Below, in pieces: positions 59,459 through 64,000 of a DNA stretch of 64,000 nt. Position numbers and translations under genes: made by a program. The first letter of the stretch is position 1. Each line of letters opens with the position of its first letter. Under the pieces are notes generated by a model that saw nothing but the letters and a program-made list of their open reading frames with translations, made no database searches and was not told the origin of the DNA. Origin of the DNA: Nonomuraea muscovyensis (GTDB taxonomy: Bacteria > Actinomycetota > Actinomycetes > Streptosporangiales > Streptosporangiaceae); contig NZ_JACHJB010000002.1 in NCBI RefSeq assembly GCF_014207745.1, forward strand, positions 806,001 to 870,000, given 5' to 3'.

Positions 59459-59635
59459 ACTCACGCCGAGCCTTGGATCAACGGCGATCTCCTGCTCGCC
59501 AGGGCACTCTGCGACGCCGGTCTTCCCGCCGGTCGACTCAGCGTGCTCCCCGGTGGCGCGTCCGTCGTGTCCTCGGTGATCGCCGACGCGCGGCTCGGTG
59601 CCGCCGCCGGCGTGCTCACGTGCCATGCCGTCTAG
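59459..59635 (+). pseudogene. aldehyde dehydrogenase fragment
   Basis: The plus strand reads PWINGDLLLARALCDAGLPA then GRLSVLPGGASVVSSVIADA before a stop. The A-G-LP-x-G-x2-x-VLPGG-x3-V pattern is the NAD-binding segment of aldehyde dehydrogenases. No other part of the enzyme is present. The rest of 59399-59784 shows no gene. Confidence 0.45.
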
Positions 59636-59784
59636 TGTGGCGGCACCGATGACCCGCGCGGGAGACGTCTGGGGCCCTGTCACTCCCCCGAACGGGCGCT
59701 CCCCGGCACAGCGCGGCCTGCCGCCTCGCGCGCCCTTCCCGCAGGCTGGATCCCAGCGAAGCCGTCACGACTTGCGAAGGATTC

Positions 59785-60030
59785 ATGGCAACCGCGCTCA
59801 GGACCGTGCTGGTGGTCGGTGCGGCGGGCGGCATCCGACGCCTCGTCGTGGCCGAGTCGATCGCGCGCGGGCATACCACCCGTGCGCTGGTGCGTGACGC
59901 CGCGAGGGCCAGAGGCCGGCTCCCCGCAGAGGCGCAGATCGCCGTCGCCGACGTCGCGCAGCCCGGCACGCTGCCCGTAGCCGTGGCCGGTGTCGATGCC
60001 ATCGTGCTGACTCACGGACCGCCGTCACCG
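59785..60030 (+). pseudogene. NAD(P)H-binding SDR protein, N-terminal fragment
   Basis: ATALRTVLVVGAAGGIRRLV, VAESIARGHTTRALVRDAAR and AQIAVADVAQPGTLPVAVAG plus VDAIVLTHG match the first 80 residues of atypical SDRs. The dinucleotide loop is damaged (GAAGGIRR instead of GATGxIGR) and homology ends near 60030. The frame runs on to 60252 without further similarity. It is a truncated pseudogene. Confidence 0.6.
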
Positions 60031-60254
60031 CCGGCTCCGGGCTGGTTCGACATGAACGGCCCTGATGAGCGTCGGCTCGTCTTCTTGCAGGCAGACACCC
60101 GGCGCTCCCCCGGCGTCATCGCCCGCGACCAGATCGCCCGGGTCTCGCGTGCGCGACGACCTCGATGCCGTCCGGGCACGTGCGCCAGCGCACCGTCGCT
60201 CCCCATCCCCCACATGCACGCCTCGACGCACAACGATCGGAATACCCAATGAAG

Positions 60255-60352
60255 CACAACAGGCTTTCGGCCTGGGCGCGATGCCCATGAACGCCTTCTA
60301 CACCGGTAGGGCCACCGACGAGGCGGAAGGCATCCGCACCATCCACCCTCAT
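60255..60352 (+). pseudogene. aldo/keto reductase N-terminal fragment
   Basis: The frame FGLGAMPMNAFYTGRATDEA followed by EGIRTIHPHP matches the N-terminus of aldo/keto reductases (LGLGAMGMSAFYG ... x2-ESIRTIHRALELG). Nothing of the barrel follows, and the natural start (MKHNRLSAW) lies in a different frame. It abuts the lasso B2 gene. Confidence 0.5.
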
Positions 60353-60771
60353 CCTCGAAGCTCTCTGTCCGGGGCGATGACGATCGTGACCTGGTAGTGG
60401 TGGGGCGGCTCGTCGACGGGGTGGCCGTCGGCCTCGATCCAGGCATGGGCACCGAACGGGTGGACCCGTATGCCCGCGCACCAGGTGGGCCAGGATCCGC
60501 GCAACCGGCACAGCAGGGCGGCGGCGATGGAGCGGGGCAGGCAGCCTTCCCCCGCGCACGACAGGCTGACCGCGATCACCGCGTCCCGTGCCGCTCTGGC
60601 CTGCTCGGCGGCGGCGGGCGCGGCGCCGCGGCGGGCGAACGTGAGCACCGCGCGGATGCGGGCCGGCGGCAGGCGGGCGATCAGGTGCGCGGCGGCCACG
60701 GCGGCCAGCGCCGGCAGGCGGCGGCGCCAGGGCAGGCCGGGCCGGTCGGCGGGCACCATGGACACGCTCAT
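60349..60771 (-). CDS. lasso peptide biosynthesis protein B2 (leader peptidase)
   Basis: A protein of 140 residues with the transglutaminase-like fold of lasso B2 proteases. The catalytic Cys is 77 in SLSCAGEGCLPRSIAAALLC, His 109 in HPFGAHAWIEADG and Asp 115 follows. It cuts the leader from the precursor at the bond before the future first core residue, together with B1. It overlaps B1 by ATGA. No exporter gene follows it. Confidence 0.92.
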   Translation of the reverse strand: MSVSMVPADRPGLPWRRRLPALAAVAAAHLIARLPPARIRAVLTFARRGAAPAAAEQARAARDAVIAVSLSCAGEGCLPRSIAAALLCRLRGSWPTWCAGIRVHPFGAHAWIEADGHPVDEPPHHYQVTIVIAPDRELRG

Positions 60772-61043
60772 CGCGGCTGCTCCCGGTCGGCGGTCTCGAC
60801 GATCAGGTTCGCAGCGCGCAACTGCGCGACGAGCGCGGCGATGTCCGCCTCGGCGGTGGGCGTCGCGCCAGGGTGGGTCCGGACGAGGTCGCGGGCGGCC
60901 TCATCCGGGCCGTGTCCCGCCAGCAGGCTGCGCAGGACGAGCGCGGCGGTGGCGTTCAGCTGGCGGTAGCGGCCGGTGCGCTCGTCCAGGAGCACGGCAA
61001 CCTCGTCGATGGGGGTGAGAGTGACGCCGGGGCGAAGACTCAC
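60768..61043 (-). CDS. lasso peptide biosynthesis protein B1 (PqqD-like RRE)
   Basis: A protein of 91 residues with the PqqD/RRE winged fold that binds the leader peptide: LRPGVTLTPIDEVAVLLDER, TGRYRQLNATAALVLRSLLA and VAQLRAANLIVETADREQPR. The start is GTG 61043, overlapping the cyclase stop (GTGA) and eight bases from GGAGGAG. B1 recruits the precursor for B2 and the cyclase. Confidence 0.92.
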   Translation of the reverse strand: MSLRPGVTLTPIDEVAVLLDERTGRYRQLNATAALVLRSLLAGHGPDEAARDLVRTHPGATPTAEADIAALVAQLRAANLIVETADREQPR

Positions 61044-62854
61044 GCGCACGACTCCTCCTGGGCGGGGTAGGCGAGAAGGGCTCGTAGCCAGTTCTCGGCG
61101 GCGATGAAGACGTCGAGTGCCAGCACGCCCGGCCCGCCCTCGGCCGGGGTGCGCACGCAGGCCCGGCGCAGGGCGGCGGCGTCGGCCAGGCCGCGCTCCA
61201 CCAGCAGCGAACCGTCGAGCAGGGTCAGGAGCTGGTCGCGGTGGCGGCGCAGCCCCTGGTAGATGTCGGCCGAGAATTCGCCCTTGGTGGTGCGTTCCAG
61301 ACATTCGGCCGGCATGACCGGGCGCATCGCGGCCCGGGTGAGCGGCTTGTAGGCGCCGGGCATCGCCCGCTGGTCCAGCCGTACGGCCAGGCAGGCGGCG
61401 ACGACGTGGTCGTCCAGATAGGGGGCGTGCACGGGGGCGCCCACGCGGCCCGTCAGGATCCGCACGCCGTCGACGGAGGCGGCGATGGAACGGACGCTCG
61501 ACAGGCTCTGGTGCTGGGCGCGCAGGAGGGAGTACGGCTCGGCCGAGCACGTGACGAGCTGCCGGCGGACCGCGTCCGTCGCGGCCTCGGTCGTCCAGTC
61601 AGGCATGCGTAGCGGTTGCTCCCATCCGAAGTCCGGCCGGAAGCGGGACAGCGGCGCGCTGAGCGTCTCCGCCTGATCCGCCAGCCAGGCGGCATAGGGA
61701 CGCCGGTCGGCCAGCGCGCGGGCGCACGCCCACAGCGGCCACCGGGCTCTGGACCGCTGCTCGCGCAGGTGGGGCCAGAGCGCCGCCGGGTGGCGATGGG
61801 CCAGGTCGTGCAAGTAGCAGTCGGGCAGCAGGGTGACCTCGTCACCGCCATGCCCGGTTAGGCGCACGGCCGCTCCTCGCCCAGCCAGCAGCGCCGAACT
61901 CGCCAGCTCGCGGGCCAGTGCGCGCAGCCACCTCGTCGGCTCGTCCAGCCCGGGAACGGCCTCGGCCGCACCGGCGAACCACTTGGGCACGTCACCGGAC
62001 CGGGCCACCCCGTGCTCGCCCGGGAGGTACGCCCGCGCCCGGGCCGCCCACTCCGGGTCGTCATGCTCGGGATCATCGATGGCCAGCACGAACGTGATCA
62101 GCTTCGCCGACCGCTCCCCGGCCGCCGCGGCGGCGAGGAAGCTGACCGGCGTGGAATCCAGCCCGCCGGACAGGTCGCTGGCCACCACCGCACCCTCGCC
62201 GATCCGGGCGGCCACGGCCTCCTCAAGGGCCGCCCTCACCACGAGAGCGCCCTCCTGCAGTGGTACCTCCGGCTCCGGTGCCCGCCACCAGGCGCGCAGC
62301 CGCACCCCTTCCGCGTCGATGTGGGCCGCCTCACCGGGCGGCACCATGGCGACGCCTTCCCACAGCGGCTCGGCCAGCGCCGGCGGAACGATCATCAGCA
62401 ACCGCACCGCCAGAGCCTGCTCGTCCACCGCCGCCCGCGTCAGCGCGGCCGGCACCGCCGCCCGACCGGACGCGACCACCGCCCCGCCGGCCCGCGCGTA
62501 GTACACCCGCCGCATGCCCGAAGCGGTGCCCTGCACCCGGACCTGCCCGCCCACGACGGCGACCAGATGGAAACTGCCGGGCAGCGCCGCGGCCACCGCG
62601 TCAGCGTCCGCCAGGCACCCGAGTCGCGCCGCCATCCGCCGGAGTCGGCCGGCGGTGACCGGGCACGTGCCGATCACCGCCAGCCGCGCGTGGCCCGCCT
62701 CCGCGTGGACGATCTCGCCGGGCGAGGCGGCCAGCAGACAGGGACGGCCGGACGCGTAGCTCAGCACCACCGCGCCGTGCAGCGCCTCAGCGAGAGCTTC
62801 GCCGGCGGCGCTGTCGGGCAGCACCGCGAACTCCTCGCCGCTCAGCTTGCGCAC
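61040..62854 (-). CDS. lasso peptide macrolactam synthetase (C protein, asparagine-synthetase-like)
   Basis: A protein of 604 residues. An N-terminal Ntn-hydrolase-like glutaminase-related domain (about 1-190, no catalytic Cys2) is followed by the ATP-PPi synthetase domain with the PP-loop SGGLDS at 229-234 in VVASDLSGGLDSTPVSF. Other marks: DEPTRWLRALARELASSALL, VRLTGHGGDEVTLLPDCYL. It adenylates the ring Asp/Glu side chain of the core and closes the ring with the N-terminal Gly. The start is GTG 62854 behind GAGGG. It is the first gene of the coupled C-B1-B2 unit. Confidence 0.92.
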   Translation of the reverse strand: MRKLSGEEFAVLPDSAAGEALAEALHGAVVLSYASGRPCLLAASPGEIVHAEAGHARLAVIGTCPVTAGRLRRMAARLGCLADADAVAAALPGSFHLVAVVGGQVRVQGTASGMRRVYYARAGGAVVASGRAAVPAALTRAAVDEQALAVRLLMIVPPALAEPLWEGVAMVPPGEAAHIDAEGVRLRAWWRAPEPEVPLQEGALVVRAALEEAVAARIGEGAVVASDLSGGLDSTPVSFLAAAAAGERSAKLITFVLAIDDPEHDDPEWAARARAYLPGEHGVARSGDVPKWFAGAAEAVPGLDEPTRWLRALARELASSALLAGRGAAVRLTGHGGDEVTLLPDCYLHDLAHRHPAALWPHLREQRSRARWPLWACARALADRRPYAAWLADQAETLSAPLSRFRPDFGWEQPLRMPDWTTEAATDAVRRQLVTCSAEPYSLLRAQHQSLSSVRSIAASVDGVRILTGRVGAPVHAPYLDDHVVAACLAVRLDQRAMPGAYKPLTRAAMRPVMPAECLERTTKGEFSADIYQGLRRHRDQLLTLLDGSLLVERGLADAAALRRACVRTPAEGGPGVLALDVFIAAENWLRALLAYPAQEESCA

Positions 62855-62867
62855 CGGATCCCTCGTC

Positions 62868-62894
62868 TCAGTAGCAGTAGTAGATCAGGTCCAT
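62868..62894 (-). CDS. eight-codon mini-ORF in the lasso leader region
   Basis: ATG followed by codons for DLIYYCY and TGA lies 13 bp upstream of the cyclase start. It could be a leader peptide coupling translation, or a chance frame. It shares MD-x2-YY with the lasso core (M7 D8 ... Y11 Y12). Confidence 0.25.
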   Translation of the reverse strand: MDLIYYCY

Positions 62895-62909
62895 TTGCGG
62901 CCCGGCTAG

Positions 62910-63910
62910 ATGATTGATGCCAAGGGGTCTGGTTACGGTTAGTGGTCGTAGGCGGTCAGGGATCGCTTGATCGGCTGACCGGTCTTGTCGTTGTGCCAGA
63001 TCGCTGTCGTCAGCGCGAGGATGCGGGCCAGTACGCGGATGATGACGCCGGCCGGCGTACGTCCTCCGTGACGTTCCAGGTCGAGCTGGCTCTTGAAGGT
63101 CTGGTTGATCGACTCGATGGTCTGGCGTAACGGCTTGAACAGGTGCGCGCCGGCCCGTTCCGGCTCGCCCCGGCGGGCCGGACGCAGCAGGCGCAGATCA
63201 CGTTCGGTGAGTTCTTGTTCGAAGGCTCGGCCGTAGTACTGCCGGTCAGCGATGAGCGTCTGCCGTGGATGGGCGGCCACCACGTCAGGGGCGGCCTCCA
63301 GCATGCCCAGCAGCACCTCGCGCTCGTCGGCTTTGGCACCGCTCAGCGCGAACAGTACGGGCAGCCCGCCCAGGGTGCACAGCAAGTGCAGCCGTAACCC
63401 CCAGAAGTACCGTGAGTGACTGGCGCAGTAGCCGTACTCGGCCCATCCGGCAAGCTCGGAACGCTGGGTGGTATCGCGGGAGCGGCCGCATTCCACAGGG
63501 GTGGAGTCGACAACCCAGACATCGTCGCTCCAGAGTGAGGTGTCGGAGGCCAGCATCCTGGTCATGTGTGTGACCAGCCCGGACGCCTGCCGCAGCCGCC
63601 GGTTGTAGCCGGACTGGCCTGGGATGTACGGGAACATCCCGCTCAGCTCGGCACGGGCGTGACGCAGCCAGCGGCGTTCGGAGGTGAAGCCCAGCAGCGC
63701 TGACAGCACCGCCAGGGCGACCAGCTCGGCGTCACTCAGCGTGGGCGCGATGCCGATCTTCGGCCGCCACGGTGCCAGGTGCGGCTGGGCCTTCAACGCA
63801 TCGTCGATCTGCACGTACAGTGCGGTTGCGAGGGTGTCTAACTCTTTCGTCACACATCGAGGATGGGCACCCTCGCCCTATCTCCGCAGCTACGCCTTTG
63901 CATCAATCAT
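62910..63910 (-). mobile_element. complete IS982-like insertion sequence
   Basis: The element is 1001 bp. Terminal inverted repeats: ATGATTGATGCCAAGG at 62910-62925 and its complement (one mismatch) at 63895-63910. It is flanked by direct CTAG copies at 62906-62909 and 63911-63914, read as the target duplication. It encodes one transposase. Insertion lies between the lasso precursor stop codon and the cyclase, so it splits the cluster without breaking any recognised gene. Confidence 0.85.
62939..63853 (-). CDS. IS982-family transposase
   Basis: A protein of 304 residues (GTG start) with DDE-type features: VWVVDSTPVECGRSRDTTQR (first Asp), LAGWAEYGYCASHSRYFWGL, QTLIADRQYYGRAFEQELTE (second Asp) and SINQTFKSQLDLERHGGRTP with the distal Glu. 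C-terminal HNDKTGQPIKRSLTAYDH is characteristic of IS982 relatives in actinomycetes. The frame and both ends are intact, so it may be active. It is co-directional with the lasso genes. Confidence 0.9.
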   Translation of the reverse strand: MTKELDTLATALYVQIDDALKAQPHLAPWRPKIGIAPTLSDAELVALAVLSALLGFTSERRWLRHARAELSGMFPYIPGQSGYNRRLRQASGLVTHMTRMLASDTSLWSDDVWVVDSTPVECGRSRDTTQRSELAGWAEYGYCASHSRYFWGLRLHLLCTLGGLPVLFALSGAKADEREVLLGMLEAAPDVVAAHPRQTLIADRQYYGRAFEQELTERDLRLLRPARRGEPERAGAHLFKPLRQTIESINQTFKSQLDLERHGGRTPAGVIIRVLARILALTTAIWHNDKTGQPIKRSLTAYDH

Positions 63911-63919
63911 CTAGTGGCC

Positions 63920-64000
63920 TCACCACAGCTTGAAGTAGTAGGCGTGGTCCATGTTGAGCATGCCGTAGCCGCGGGTGAGCTGCCCGAACTCGCCGATCTC
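63920..64000 (-). CDS. lasso peptide precursor A, 3' part (truncated by window edge)
   Basis: The minus strand enters at the right edge and reads EIGEFGQLTR followed by the core GYGMLNMDHAYYFKLW and TGA. The leader end carries the conserved Thr at position -2. The core begins with Gly and has Asp at position 8, ideal for a G1-D8 eight-residue macrolactam ring with an eight-residue tail (HAYYFKLW). The G-E-F-G-x-LT pattern is typical of actinobacterial lasso leaders recognised by B1. The leader start is outside the window. Confidence 0.88.
   Translation of the reverse strand, partial: EIGEFGQLTRGYGMLNMDHAYYFKLW

Noticed and set aside
62868..62894. MDLIYYCY read as the C-terminus of a second lasso precursor
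   Set aside because: Extending the frame upstream gives GPQMDLIYYCY with Asp at position 5, and it enters the IS end. After IS excision it is out of frame with the real precursor and has no leader.

Overview
The window is very GC-rich, uses GTG and TTG starts freely and keeps A/T mostly to promoters. It carries actinobacterial hallmarks: a SARP/BTAD regulator, an ECF42 sigma factor with DGPF partners, an F420-type LLM oxidoreductase, HelD, a lasso-peptide locus with split B1/B2 proteins, and many MarR/TetR switches. I infer a chromosomal accessory region of a filamentous actinomycete, probably Streptosporangiaceae-like (Nonomuraea or a relative). Gene content cannot fix the genus.

Layout. 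1-3.3 kb: truncated SARP regulator, GNAT acetyltransferase, secreted emfourin-like protein, GT2 glycosyltransferase, small membrane protein. 3.3-6.4 kb: arabinose module (GH51 arabinofuranosidase, tiny coupled ORF, LacI repressor) with LacI-type operators upstream. 6.6-13.6 kb: transposase scrap, RND exporter with divergent MarR, a TetR regulator, HelD. 13.7-16.5 kb: fragments of an oxidase, a serine recombinase and TnpB around an unknown membrane protein. 16.5-19.8 kb: MarR-controlled flavin oxidoreductases, then an HTH/Clp-N pair. 20.3-25.3 kb: PLP decarboxylase, TerC with a yybP-ykoY riboswitch, and an LmrA/QdoR-like TetR controlling an unusual SDR-hydrolase fusion. 25.3-32.1 kb: sigma factor with membrane partner, MerR/hydrolase pair, ABC exporter with its GbsR/MarR regulator. 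32.3-37.8 kb: two secreted unknowns, a decayed RidA/CGNR junction, and a MarR-linked esterase and quinone reductase. 37.9-46.9 kb: seven-gene amidohydrolase, Dpp-type transporter and amidase operon with a divergent TetR. 46.9-53 kb: ECF42 operon, RibD-like reductase, TetR with membrane protein, YdhG-like and VOC proteins. 53.1-59.4 kb: large HTH-ATPase regulator, ISL3 remnant, lgt, two-component pair. 59.4-60.4 kb: three gene stubs. 60.3-64 kb: lasso-peptide cluster running off the right edge.

The most notable system is the lasso locus. On the minus strand, the precursor gene (3' end visible, core GYGMLNMDHAYYFKLW, predicted G1-D8 ring) is separated from its cyclase (C), RRE protein (B1) and leader peptidase (B2) by an apparently intact IS982-like element flanked by CTAG duplications. 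B1, B2 and C overlap as one coupled operon, no exporter is visible, and an eight-codon ORF lies between the IS and the cyclase.

Regulation is unusually legible. Paired palindromes link several regulators to neighbouring targets: MarR at 17.4/19.0 kb, the LmrA/QdoR-like TetR at 22.97/23.6 kb, GbsR at 29.1/32.2 kb, MarR at 37.2 kb, and TetR at 46.1 and 50.7 kb. Other structure not explained by genes includes a perfect 40-bp palindrome inside the LacI gene and 15-bp tandem arrays at three loci. All family assignments come from reading motifs; no database search was run.
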